Shown: piece by piece, positions 1-19,200 of the stretch | Layout: every line of letters starts with the position of its first letter | How positions within the stretch are numbered: position 1 is the first letter of the stretch | NCBI RefSeq assembly: GCF_905475395.1 | Contig: NC_058337.1 | Span: 88,096,368 to 88,160,367 of the forward strand | Origin: Chrysoperla carnea | Lineage: Eukaryota > Arthropoda > Insecta > Neuroptera > Chrysopidae | Direction of reading: 5' to 3' | DNA length: 64,000 bases | Notes under the pieces: model-generated | Told to the model about the DNA's origin: nothing | Database searches by the model: none | The model's input: the letters and a program-made list of their open reading frames with translations, nothing else | Made by a program: the position numbers and the translations under genes

Positions 1-483
1 TCCTTTCATAAACATAGCTGACTACATCGCTTTTACCTCCCCCCCCTTCATACATTGACAATTTAATCAATTACCCGTCTTGTGAGTAAAAAGCTATGCA
101 TGTTTAAAATTAGTTTACTACAATGGTGATTACATTTAGGGGGGCTATTAATTATTTAAATATTTTTCCACAAACCACATAAAAATATTAATATTCATTA
201 AACAACCTATATAATATATCATTGTACATACTTATGGACCCAACAAGGTCGATCAATTAATGAAATAATGTGGGAAGTGGTAAATATAATGTAAAAAGTA
301 TTATATTTGAAATGTGTTTAAGCAAAAATTTAATGGTAGGTTGATGCTATTTTTTATTTTGCGAAACTTGTTTTCAACCATTTAGCAACGCTGTCTACTA
401 CTAACAATATTAGAATGGTTTCGTTTGTTCATTGGTTTAATATGACGTTTGTTTATTTATATTTTTTTGGTTGTTTATAAAAC

Positions 484-775
484 TTATATTGAAGATCCTT
501 TGCGAATATGCAATAGGTAAATATCATCTATTTTGATGTGAATAGGATGATAGCGTGGAATATATGGGTGTTTTAATGAAATTTGCTGCAGTAATATAGG
601 CCATGATACATTTTGGCTACTCCTTTGACAAGGACAAAAATTTGATAGTGCCTTTTGTCTCATAATTTTTCCCTGTTCTAGAAATTTCATAGCTGGAGAT
701 TTCTGTGTAAGGGGATTCGGAAAATTTTTAATTGCGTTATCAATCAATTTACAGAGTTTCCGAACATTTGAAAGA
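484..775 (-). CDS. Possible terminal coding exon of an unrecognised gene
   Basis: An open frame on the minus strand ends at a TAA at 484 and stays open for about 95 codons. It is preceded by plausible splice acceptors (for example ...CCCCTTACACAG, then AAATCTCCAG). The translation has a balanced, protein-like composition, with a Cys-Pro-Cys (FCPCQRS) and a His/Pro/Tyr-rich stretch (HPYIPRYHPIHIK). I recognise no domain and see no convincing upstream exon, so it may be a chance open frame. If real, it is the 3' end of a minus-strand gene lying divergently upstream of the TBCE exons. Low confidence. Confidence 0.2.
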
Positions 776-2629
776 ACGGGATAAATTCATGGTTCTAATT
801 TTCTTATCTGAATATCATCCGCAATATTCAACAATTTTAACTAATTTTAATTTCATAGCGCTATTAAAAATTGCCTGAGTTGAATGGAAAAGATCATTTA
901 AAATTATCCATCTATTTCTTTTAAACTTATCTGTTCGTTGGTCGGCTATGAGTATTCATAAATTGGTTAACACTTATCTCCTTTAAACTGTCCAAAAAAG
1001 AAAATAACCTACTAAATTTAAAAGCGTATAGATTAAGCAATTAAAAATTCATTAATATTTTCATGACATATTATCTCAGGCAATATGAAAATAGATATTT
1101 TAAACAGGTAATGATGATAATTTTACTTATAAGAAATAGAATTAGTAAATTCTAAGAAAATAATTATTTAGGCAGTATGATCTAATTCGATTGATACCTA
1201 TTTCATGTCTCATGTAAACAGGTAGTATTTTTACCACGATTAAACCTTGACTCGTCAATAAATCCTTAAGGTAGGAAATAATCCAGGCGTTCGCTAAGAA
1301 AACGGACACACAACCAATGATTATGGAGTTTCAGCCATAAAACATGGAAATAGAGATAGTAAGCAAAATGTTTATTTTGAGTTAGCAAACAAGCTCCTCA
1401 CTCGAGAAGATGCATATTTCTCTAGTGCCCGATTTACATCAGTCGAGAGGTGGACACAATATTTTGGGAACGCCATCGATCACAAAATTCTTTACGAGGT
1501 ATTGTATATATGAACGTGCGTTCGTTTGTTATTGTAGTTAAATCGTAGACTACGAGCATAACAAGTTAAGCCTGATTAGCATGCCCTCAAATTTTTATTT
1601 CGATAATAAAGATAAGATAACGCATCAAGGATACTACTCTATTTAGAAACACAATAAAACAAGGAATCCTATAAAACTGACCAGAAATGTAACATATCAA
1701 CAAAAAATTACATATCAACAAGTCATGGACATAGACGAATGTCCTCTATTGCCCTTGACAACTTTTGACTAAAGCATTTTTCCGTAGTTAGCGTGTTTTT
1801 TTTTCGATTTAATGCAATTGACATATTTTTAAGTCGCATTTCCTCCGAAAGCTAACTACTAAAAGACCAAGAAGACGCAGATCAAATCTGACGCTAGAAT
1901 ATGATGTCCCACTTTAATCTGAATAATTTTTGTATGAAACATTTTTTTGTAGTGTACGTATTTTATATTTGGTTCCATCGAATCAAATGGGTTACCCCGT
2001 ATAACAACAGAATCGTGTTCTAGCTCAAAGGTAGAATACTATCCCTACTAATTAAAGGAACGTAGGTAAAGATGTTTACAGAATAATAAGGTAGAACATT
2101 CTGTAAGAAGTTATCATAAATTTTATTTCATACATAATTTACATGCGTATAAATAGAGCATACAGAAAATCTTAACTTGAAGATGTTGCTCTACATTTGA
2201 AAACTTCATCAACATAAAACATTATATCGTATGCTTAATTTTGGAATGTAGGTTAAAACCCTTACTCAAAATATATATTACGTATACGATAGAAGTTATT
2301 ATTAAATTTGTAACATATACGTTGTACTTGTAGTATGTATTTATAAACTATGAATAAATAGTTCCCGGTACATATTAAAAATTAGGTCGTGGTCATTTTC
2401 ATTTCAATTTTAAAAACCTTCAATTTGTATTAAATTTAATGTTATTTATATTTATTTTTGTAACATCAAGAAAAAGCATTAATATTTTATTGACAATAAA
2501 TAAAATGTGTAAAAACTTTAAATAAAATTTTGTACTTTAAGGAGTTACATCACTTTGACGCACGAAAAAAGGCAAACAGTGTTGTAATATACTCGTTATA
2601 CTCTTTTATATTTGAAACTCACTCTACAT

Positions 2630-2830
2630 GGGTACATTTGAAAATATTTGATTGTTCATCCTAATTCCATCACCCATATCCCCTTGAGTTGGGGATTATA
2701 GTTTTGCAATGTACACGCCATGCCCTTTTATTTGATATCCCACTTGGGTATTTTTGAAAATGTTTGATTGTTCATCCCCACTTCCACCCCCGCTCATATC
2801 CCACTTGCGCCAGGGGCTAAAAATAGACAA
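2630..2830. repeat. Degenerate tandem duplication, period about 116 bp
   Basis: The segment beginning GGGTACATTTGAAAATATTT at 2630 recurs with mismatches at 2746 (GGGTATTTTTGAAAATGTTT). Both copies continue through TTGATTGTTCATCC and a C-rich CCCATATCCC-type stretch. The two units are similar but diverged, so this is an old local duplication. No function is implied. Confidence 0.5.
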
Positions 2831-3237
2831 AAACCATCCTCTAAGTAAGTTGTATATCGTGTAAAAATTTGGGTTCAATCGATGCAGAAATTTTTGACAG
2901 GCGACAACAGTCATAGAAATTTTTCGTGTCCGTGAAGAACTATTGATCAGGATATATTTGTAAAGAATATTTTTGGACGGATTTTAACAGCTCTGATCGA
3001 AAGTCATTTTCAGGTATACGATAATATTGATTAAATAACATAGAAATACGAAACTCGCTTTTTGGCTTAAGTCTTAAGTTTGAAACGTTTCGAAATGTTT
3101 TAAAGGATCCTCTCACTAGGAATTTCAATCATTATGTCAATATCAAACTGAAACTAGTTTTAAGGAATTTTAACCAAATTCAAATCAAAATTTTAAATTT
3201 GAATGGTCGTTTTATGTTCTTTAATTTTTTGTTACAG

Positions 3238-6200
3238 AAAATGCCATCACTTCTGGAAGCAATTGAGATGAAGTATGGTGTAATTGAACATCAGATGTAT
3301 GGAGAAAGTTTCATCGAAGCAGATGCAGATATTTCAATATTTGTACCTAAAAAATCACCTCGCGTTTGTATCCCATCATTATTGGTATTAAATGATTTTG
3401 ATATTGAAACTGCCGGCGATGGAAGTGAAATAGAACATAAGTGTGCTGGTGTTGAAGAGTTAGATCTTGCTATGAATAAATTAGAGGAATGGTCAGAGGT
3501 ATATTTTGATAATAAATTTTAATCATTATTATTTTTCATAACATACAAACTTAAAATTTCCTGCTTCATAAAGACTGTCCTCAGACTTTCTCAGTCTAAA
3601 ACCACGATTTTAAACAAAGTAAAATTTTGATAACAGCACCCACGATCCACATTTGTGAGACAAATCATTAGATGATTTCGATTTACAAAATATAAAAATA
3701 TAAAGTGTATTCGTTATTGCCACCGCGAAGCAAGAATGGAGTACCTAACAGAAACCGAATACCTACACTATTTAAAAAAATTATTCAGTAACATATTCTA
3801 TAAAACCTCATCTCGGTTTTTTTACCTCATCCCGCAAGCCATTTCCGTAAATGTTGAATTCACTTTTTGTTAATTTTTCCAGATAATTGCTATATTTGAG
3901 CATATGCCTCGCTTGAAATTTGCCAATTTAAGTTTTAATACTTTATCGTCGCCATTAAATAAGAATATTGGACAACAATGGAGTCAATTACGAAGCCTTG
4001 TATTGAACTCAACGCATATTGACTGGCGTAGTGTTCGTCAATTAATACAACTACTACCAGAATTACAAGAATTACATTTAAGCTTTAACGACTATAACCA
4101 TGTAGATCTAGAAGATGATATTAACACTGAAAAATGTGAATCTTGCGCACAACTACAAGAGAATACAACAAAATTGAATAAATGTCAAAAAACCAGTGAT
4201 ACAAGAAAAAATTTAACCGACGATGAGAAAAGTGATGAATCATCAACTACGAGGCAGAAAGATCATGATCCACAATCGTCAACAAAATGTGATGATTATG
4301 AAAATAAAAATGATGCATTAAGACTTACAGTAGCTAATTCACATTTTCAAACACACTGCCAATGCCCACTCTACAATAAAAGTGAAAATGGTGAACTAAA
4401 AAAACGTGTTATACATACTAACATAAAAAAATTACAATTTACTGGTAATCCAATTAAAAAATGGTCAGAAATATGTAAATTAGGAAAATCATTCCCAAAT
4501 TTAGAATCATTAGTATTGGCTGATTGTCCCATTGAAAGTTTAGATATATGTTGTGAAGTATCTTCGGTTGAAGATTCGAACACAAATAAAAAATGTCGTT
4601 CTTATGATAGAACAGAAAGTGGATGCGAGGCTGATGAAATAGAAACACCACATTGCCATTTTAGAAATTTATTATTTTTAAATCTGAATTGTACAGCTAT
4701 AGCAGATTGGTGTGAAATCGAACGAGTGGCAAAGTTCCAAAAATTACAATGTTTGCGGATTCAGGTGAGGCAAAAAATAGTTTTTAATAATTCTAAGCAA
4801 TTTAATGAATGACTGTCCGTAAGTAAACGGGTCTTTTCCTGTATGATATGAATGTGATTTAAATTCTGGCCACAAGCTCAGCCATCTTCAAGTATAATAA
4901 ATTAATTTAGGACAACAGACGACAACACATGGTCAATAACTATCCAGGATTTTGTACTATCAATTCATAGTATAAATAGGACTTTATACTGCTGGATAAT
5001 TTTCTAATTTTTGTAATAGACAAATAAGTACCGTACTATGGCCAATCGAATAATGGATGCTCCACATCGCTAATGAATTACCTTAAAATTGAAATCCCAA
5101 CAACATTAAACTTTTACCCATGGTGCTTCAGTCTTGAAAACCTTGGTGTATAGTAAATAGTTAGTTTTTGAATAATATGGTTTTCCGCTGATTATGCTAA
5201 ACAGGTTAGCATGCAACTTTACAAAGAACAGACATCAACCTTTCCTTTTTCCTAAAATACGTTTAATTAAATCATATATAATTAAACTGGTTTAAACATA
5301 CAAAAATATTTTAGGGATGTCCACTTTGGGAAAGTCATGAAAATACACAACATGAAAGAAGGCAATTAATGATTGCGCGATTACCAAACATTAGTATGCT
5401 AAATGGAGGTGGTGCTATTACACTCGAAGAACGAGAGTCTTCTGAAAGAGCTTTTATACGTTATTTCATGGATAAACCAGAAGATCAACGTCCTGAAAGG
5501 TAATTTCCTGTTAATTTATTTAAAGTACTCTAGAGTGAAAATTTTTAATTTACTGTTTAGGTACTCAGAACTAATTGCCATTCACGGAGAATTAGAACCT
5601 TTAGCTGATGTTGATATGTGCCCAGAAAAACGCGTTAAAGTGACATTTACGTTTAAAGATCGTAGTGAAGTTAGAAGTGTTGATGTATACCGAACTGTAG
5701 CTGATTTAAAAACAAAATTGGAACCAATTACTGGATTGTCGGCAGCTCGTATGCGTTTATTTTATGTCGATCAAGATTTCCGACATATTCAGGTAGGTAT
5801 CGTATTCCCTTTTAAAAAGTATTCAGATTTCTAGTGCACAGCAGCTATTAAAGTTTTTGCAATGCTTTTTTTAATAAACAACGTTTAACTTGTACGATCG
5901 TTTATATTTTATAGAGGATGTACTGTAATGATCGTATTCGGAGAATACAGTAATATAGAGAATAAAATTCTAGCCAGAAATGTCCAAATGAGTTTTACGA
6001 TTCAATTTACGATTAACGAAATATCTTCGTTGGTATTAATTAATTACGCAAATAATCTCAATAGATAGTGTGTCTTATTTACTTTATGGAAACGGAAACG
6101 AGGCTCTGTGTGAGGCACCGTATTGCCCAAGACGGGCAATCTAGCACTATATAAATAAAAAAGCGATACTTCTTTTTAATAGCATGTAAATATTCTTCCA

Positions 6201-6898
6201 AATCCATGCAATTGAAAGTTGTTTGTCGGTTATTTAATAATGGGCGCAGGTGCAATACATAGAAATCAATAAATGTCTAAAAAATGGCTTATATTAAGCA
6301 TGCACCTGTCATTAGACCGACAGACATAGACTTCAGACTACAATAAGCCTTTAATAATATCAATTAATATGGTAATTTAGAAATTAGACTTAGCTTGATC
6401 AAATATAGAATAGGCTTTAACATCGATACAAAAACTTATAATTACATCACAAAATACAATAGCTGAATAAAATAAAAATGTCTTTAAAAGCCAATCAAGT
6501 GTGTGTCGGACTCGCACTGCTTAATAAATACTTTTTTAAAAGAAAAAAAAATACGGAACCCGTCGTGTGCGGTCCGGTGAACAGTGGAACCTTAGTAATT
6601 GAGTTCAGTTAGTTACCCTTGGGTTGATTCAAATATCTAATATACGAAAAAACTTCCGACAATATTAAAACAAAAAGTTTAAATTTACAAAACTCATAAT
6701 TTTATCGCAATCCTTGGAATTATAAAATCAGAATCAATTTTAACTAAACATGCATTAATTAACTTAATATGTTTTTTATTTTAGGGCCCGGAAGAGATGA
6801 AATATGCATCGAAACAACTGTACAGTTACAATATCCGATCTGGAGATGAAATAATTGTTGATCAGAAAAAACGTACGCATTCATCTACCTCAACGTAA
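3238..6898 (+). CDS. Tbce: Tubulin-folding cofactor E (TBCE), 5'-partial
   Basis: TBCE binds alpha-tubulin in the cofactor pathway that assembles and dismantles tubulin heterodimers in the cytosol. Five GT-AG exons join in frame: 3238-3498, 3883-4764, 5315-5499, 5561-5792 and 6785-6898 (557 residues). The first carries the segment that follows the CAP-Gly domain (SLLEAIEMKYG). Next come leucine-rich repeats (LRSLVLNSTHIDW, LPELQELHLSFND, FPNLESLVLADCPI, FRNLLFLNLNCTAI). Then follows the family signature around MLNGGGAITLEERESSE and FIRYFMDKPEDQRPERYSEL, and a C-terminal ubiquitin-like domain (VKVTFTFKDRSEV to IRSGDEIIVDQKK). The CAP-Gly exon(s) are missing from the window. The LRR exon holds a polar insertion of roughly 100 residues rich in Asp, Glu, Lys and Ser, absent from the human protein as I recall it. 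Family assignment is firm. Confidence 0.93.
6490..6590. repeat. Fragment of a common insect interspersed repeat (in TBCE intron)
   Basis: The stretch GCCAATCAAGTGTGTGTCGG followed by ACTCGCACTGC, and then ATACGGAACCCGTCGTGTGC, resembles the 'AGTCGGACTCGC...GGTTCCGTA' repeats met widely in insect genomes. It sits in the last TBCE intron and is short and diverged. Assigned from memory of the motif only. Confidence 0.4.
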
Positions 6899-7851
6899 AT
6901 TGATTTTCAATACGAACTAAATATTACTAAAGTACGATATAACAGACCAACTAAATACTATCCAATCTAAATATGTTAAGAGATATATTCGAAAGTATTA
7001 TAATCGATATTTGAAACAGGCGCAGGTAACGTCTCACAATGTATTCAAGTAATAGCGGCAGATTTCTTTTTGAATTATCTCTAACATTTATGTTGGGAAT
7101 CAAGTATTTTATTCTTCCTAAATACTTGTGTACGTTTGAGAATTTTTATTGTACTACAAAATGGTATTTGTGCTTATAAATACTGTGATACGTATTCGAA
7201 GCATTATAATTATTATAATTACTATTTAACATTTTATAAAAAATAACCCATGGTGTTGAAAACATTCTAAGTCGCGTATATTTATAGACAAAAAAATTGT
7301 ACTAATTAACTTCAATTTGTTCTTTTGTAAATAGTATATGCAAGAAATATATTAATAAATCAATCAATTTAGGTACATAAGGTCACCAAAGTATGTTTTA
7401 TTTCAATATTTAATCCTTCTACAACAAAAATAAACAGCATTTGTGATTAATAAGGGGTCTCATATTTTTGGCACTCGATATAAGAGCAAAAAAGTTGTGG
7501 AAAATGGCTATGCTCTAATATTTAACAAATTTTTAATGGGGCAAACTCTGAGTTATTGACCTTGAGAAGTTGCATGTCGCGGTACTATATTGAATTATGG
7601 CTCAAAAATTATATTTTAATGTTTTGTAGTGATGGGATCGATATTTGACGAAAATAAAATTCAAAAATTGTCTATTAAAAATTTAGCACTGAATCTCATT
7701 CAAAATATTGATTACGTTTCTTTATTAATGCCAATATTTCTTTCAATTGATTAAATCACATGATTAAATATTTATATGGGGAAAAGTGAATTAGTATTTA
7801 AAAAAAAAAGATTAAACAAATTTTATTTTGAGTACGTAAATATAAAAGCGT
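6899..7851. other. Convergent intergenic region between Tbce and Ahcy
   Basis: This should hold the TBCE 3' UTR (AATAAA at 7354) and the Ahcy 3' UTR on the other strand. Minus-strand hexamers lie at 7822-7827 and 7721-7726. No coding potential or repeat was seen. Confidence 0.5.
7354..7359 (+). terminator. Probable poly(A) signal of Tbce
   Basis: An AATAAA hexamer lies about 460 bases after the TBCE stop codon on the same strand, the best-placed canonical signal before the convergent Ahcy gene. Confidence 0.45.
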
Positions 7852-14833
<6,982 letters not shown>

Positions 14834-16265
14834 ATTTAATTGGATTTAAGTACACTTAACTTTAAGATTATGCTTTTTTTTTTAAATATTAACTTTTAAG
14901 TTCGAATATTCGTTTCGAACTTGTAAAACATGTGCAGGATTTTGGTAATTTACGTCTATTTTTATGTTTGCAACTTCTAGTTATGCGCATGCTTACATAG
15001 GTACAGTCTAAGCACGTAGAGGCTGCGTTCAAAATGTGACAAAAATAGTTCTCGAAAAACTAGCTACTAGTTTTTAACAAATAATTAATAGTTTAATACT
15101 AATTATTGTTACGAATAAAATTTAAGTGAAATATCCACGATATGACTTGTTATTGCCATTTTATGCCATGGACTTACAATAGTGACCTCGGCTTCGCCTT
15201 GGGCGACAATGAACATGACACCTGAGACATTCTTTACTTGCTCCCGTGGTGTGTATAAATTTTCTCCCTGGCGGTGGCGGAAAGTGGAAACTATCTTAAC
15301 GCGATATTAATATTTTTCTACAACTCATATTACGAACTAGAAACTGCTAGAAACATCATTATATTAAACAGTTTCAAAAGATGTGGAACGACTCTTTATC
15401 ATTTTAGAGGAGCATTTATGCAGCTATAGGGCCTCAGATAGTTCTCAAAATAATATAAAGTCCTTTGTGTTATACATACATATGGCGTTTAGAAAAAAGA
15501 AGAATAAAATTAAAGCCGAAAAAATAATTTAATGAGTTACTTAAATTTGTTTAATATTAAAAATATATAACTATTCCAAATTCTAAGCTTTTTAATTTTT
15601 CTTTCAATTATTTTTAAAATGTAATATTTCATTCCTAGCAATGATAAGAAAAATTTTTTAAATATTTATATATAAAATGACAGATAACAAATAGGAAAAG
15701 TCTCTTTAAATTTGAGGTTATGTAAAAAATAGTGAGAACAAAAATTATAGATTTTTTTATTACCAAGAACTTTACTATTTAACTTTTTTCTCTAAAGTAA
15801 ATACTTTAGCCACAAGTCCCTTAAAACCACCCGTCACCCCCTTCTCACCCCCGGTGCACCCCTTCCGGCTACATTCAGCTGTTATAATTATTTTACCTGA
15901 GTTATATATGTATACGTATTTATTATGTCCTGCACTTAAAAAACAGATCCGGTCTTGCATCTAATTTTTTCCAAAAATAATTAATTTCAAATGTATTTAG
16001 ACTGGTGTATTCACTATTCATATAAATCGGTTAGTTTAAGAAAGTTGTGAGTCGGTGGTAATTTTACATTTTGAACACTGTCTGAAGAATCCATTGTGTA
16101 CCTAGCGCACCAAAGATTATTTTAGAGATTATAGACTAATTATAGAGATTAGAGAAAAATCGCACATGTTGCATCATGTTTAGTGTTTACCTAACCTTAA
16201 TGTAAATCGAAAACTTTAATTTAGTTCGTTTGGCTTAATATCATAAATAACATGAATAAAAAGTT
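14834..16265. other. Divergent intergenic region between Ahcy and Thg1
   Basis: This region should hold both promoters. I cannot mark a TATA box or initiator with confidence. A GC-richer patch around 15170-15290 and a C-rich patch at 15815-15880 (ACCACCCGTCACCCCCTTCT) look like repeat fragments. A minus-strand open frame at 15775-15960 merely reflects the C-rich patch. No other gene seen. Confidence 0.4.
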
Positions 16266-19200
16266 ATGACTATTCGAAAGTTTCAAACAAAAGCTAATTT
16301 CTTGATAAAACGATTTTTTAACACATCAAAAATGGCCAATAGTAAATTTGAATATGTACGAGAATTCGAGAATGAAGATAAAATTATGCCGAATTGTTGG
16401 GTAGTCGTGAGAATTGATGGAAAAGGTTTTCATAAATTTTCAAAACTTCACAATTTCGATAAACCAAATGATGTACGTGCACTAGAATTGATGAACTATG
16501 CAGCTATTGATGTGATGAACGAATTTCGAGATATTGTTATTAGTTTTGGACAAAGTGATGAATATTCTTTTGTATTTCATAAAGGTGCTCTTCTTTATAA
16601 TCGAAGACACAGTAAAATTTTAACTTATGTTAATAGTTTATTTAGTTCATCGTATGTTTTTAACTGGAGTCAATTTTTCCCATCTGAAAAACTACAGTAT
16701 CCTCCATCATTTGATGCAAGAATCATCCTATATCCATCTGATGAAAATTTAAAAGATTATTTAAGCTGGAGGCAAGCTGATGTCCATATAAATAATTTAT
16801 ATAATACTACATTTTGGAATTTGATTTTAAAAGGTGGACTAACGAATAATGAGGTATTGGTTACTAAAATATTATATATATATTGTTAAGGCTTTTAAGA
16901 CATTGGTAGTTATAAGGATTACGGAAAACGATAACCGCGTAAATCGGGATATATGTTATAGAATGCTACGTACTTGTGATAGTGTTAAACAGAAAAATAC
17001 AGAAATCGCGTAAGTTAAGGCATTAATGCATTAAAATTAAATATTTCCTAAATAACCTAAGTAAATTTAGCAATTTTTGTGCATCAAAAATACGAAAATA
17101 GTATCCAAATGTAAGAAAAGAGTGAAGCACATAACTATATGTAATTTTATATACCCGTCGAAATTTTTTTTTAACTATATGCTATGATGGATTTGATCCT
17201 CCTGAACATATTCTGATATGGTATATGCAAAGAGTATAGGGTAGAGGAGAAGCAGCCCATATGAGCTAATGTAAAATCGTAGTATACGAGTTTCAGCGCC
17301 TCTACCGAGTAAGGCTTTTAAACTTAATAGATAGTAGTCGCCCCCGCAAAGTAATCAAACTAAAAGTCATACCCGCAAAGGCCTACAAACTTAATAGTTG
17401 ATCGCCACAGACTCCAGATTTCACTTAAAATTATATTCATGCTTCTTCTCTACCCTATACTCTTTGGATATATGTTCCCGAGCTCCCTAGGATTTAAGGG
17501 AGGTTTGGTACATGTTGTTAAAAAAATGTGGACCAATAAAAAGTTTACATGATATTTTTCTGTGTACGGAATTCAATCAAAGGTCTTGATGAATATATTC
17601 CAATATTACATGTAGGTTTTCTGTTATGCAAATTATTCGAAATCCGTTTAGAGTAAAACTTTAAATGGCAACAATGTTTCTCATCAAAATATCGATATAC
17701 ATATAATTGATGTTTTGGTATTATTAATGAGGCGAAAAAAACAATATGTGACCATACATGGATAATCACTAAGCTAGTACAACTTTTTTTGTTCGACTTA
17801 ATAAATAATTTTTATACCATCGGGGGGTAAATAAATATTTCATACTTTTCGCATAATTACGAGGCATTTAATTAGATCAATTCGATCGTCACATTGTGTC
17901 TTAGTTTCTATCATGAAGGTTATAAAGAAGGAGAACGATCGCTACGTGTTAAAGCATTAGCGCGTCTGTCCCTGAAAATTTGTAGAATTTATAGTTCATT
18001 TTTCAGCCACCAGCCGCGCTGTCATCAAGAAGTAGTATCTGCGAAGTTAGCTGTTTATGAGTACAAGTAGATGAAGTTAGTTGCATAATGTACAAATTGA
18101 TATATCATTTCAAATTAGCGCACAACAGCCCGCTTTTATTGATACTACTTAGCGGTCGCAGCGCCTCACTTATTTTATCCATATTTCGGGGACAATATTT
18201 TCTATAGCGATCGTTCTCCTTCTTATAACCTTCATGGTTTCTATGATGAAATAAACTAAATGTTGGCCTCTGTACGCTGAATTTACTATCGACTGAATGA
18301 GATTATAGTTATTAATGCTACAAGTGGGATAACTAGCAAATAATCTGACAGTCGTGGTGTTGCGGCATGAGCGTAAGGTTATGAGACATTCTTATGAAGA
18401 CGAGTGTGGTAGATGTCGCTACGAGCCGTAGGCGAGTTGCGACAACCACACGAGTCTTCATAAGAATGTCTCATAACCTTAGAGCGAATGCCGTAATCAC
18501 GACTGTCATATTTGCTAGTTATTCCGCAAGTAGCATTCAATACTTTTTACAACAATCGCTCGGGAAGTTGACTTTGAGAGAAATTTATCAATTTGAGAAA
18601 TGATTTATTTACTTATTTTAAATTTAAATTTTATTGCATACAAATTTTTATTGCTCGTTCATTTTAATTTCAATTTTTAATTTTGTTTTTTTGTATGTAA
18701 CACTCGCGTTTGACACAATCAGTGTGGTAACTTTAATAAATGAGGGTTAAGATTGATTACTTATTTTTTTTTTAGTACAGATGGCGCGTCAGTAGTACAT
18801 ACAATTATGTAGTCTATAACCGAACATGTGCGTTTATGAAACACCTATAACCGAACATGTGCGTTTATGAAACACATATAGTTAAGTATGCGATTATTGT
18901 GTATTTTGAAGGTGACATACAGCGCTCGAAAAGTCTACTTCCCGAGTGAGCGTTGTAAAAAAATTATTATCCTAATGTAAATGCATTAAGATATAACAGT
19001 GATATTTACTTTTTAATAAAATTATTTTATCAATAATTTACAAGCATTAATAATAAAATTATAGACAATGTTATAAACGAAATGTTCCTGAAAAACGATA
19101 AAGACAATTTTTTTGAACATTAAAATAAAATAACACAAAAAATTAATAATTTTGATCAAACAAATTTTTTTTTTTTTTTTGAACTTTCGTTTTTATAAAT

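Larger units (their letters stand above)
1..3237. other. Region upstream of the first TBCE exon seen; mostly featureless
   Basis: AT-rich sequence without a clear gene apart from the weak minus-strand frame at 484-775. I searched the plus strand by eye for the CAP-Gly exon that should precede the TBCE exon at 3238 and did not find it. It is either left of the window or split in a way I could not see. A degenerate ~116-bp tandem duplication lies at about 2630-2830. Nothing else is supported. Confidence 0.5.

Noticed and set aside
6110-6150. Hairpin TTGCCCAAGACGGGCAA followed by TCTAG, like a Helitron 3' end
   Set aside because: The following base is C rather than T and no partner 5' end was found; too little to call an element.
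15775-15960. Gly-rich 61-codon minus-strand frame
   Set aside because: Produced by a C-rich patch (ACCCCCTTCTCACCCCCGG); no splice context or domain.
18394-18603. 69-codon open frame on the plus strand
   Set aside because: It runs straight through the foldback palindrome at 18314-18538, so its coding appearance comes from the repeat.
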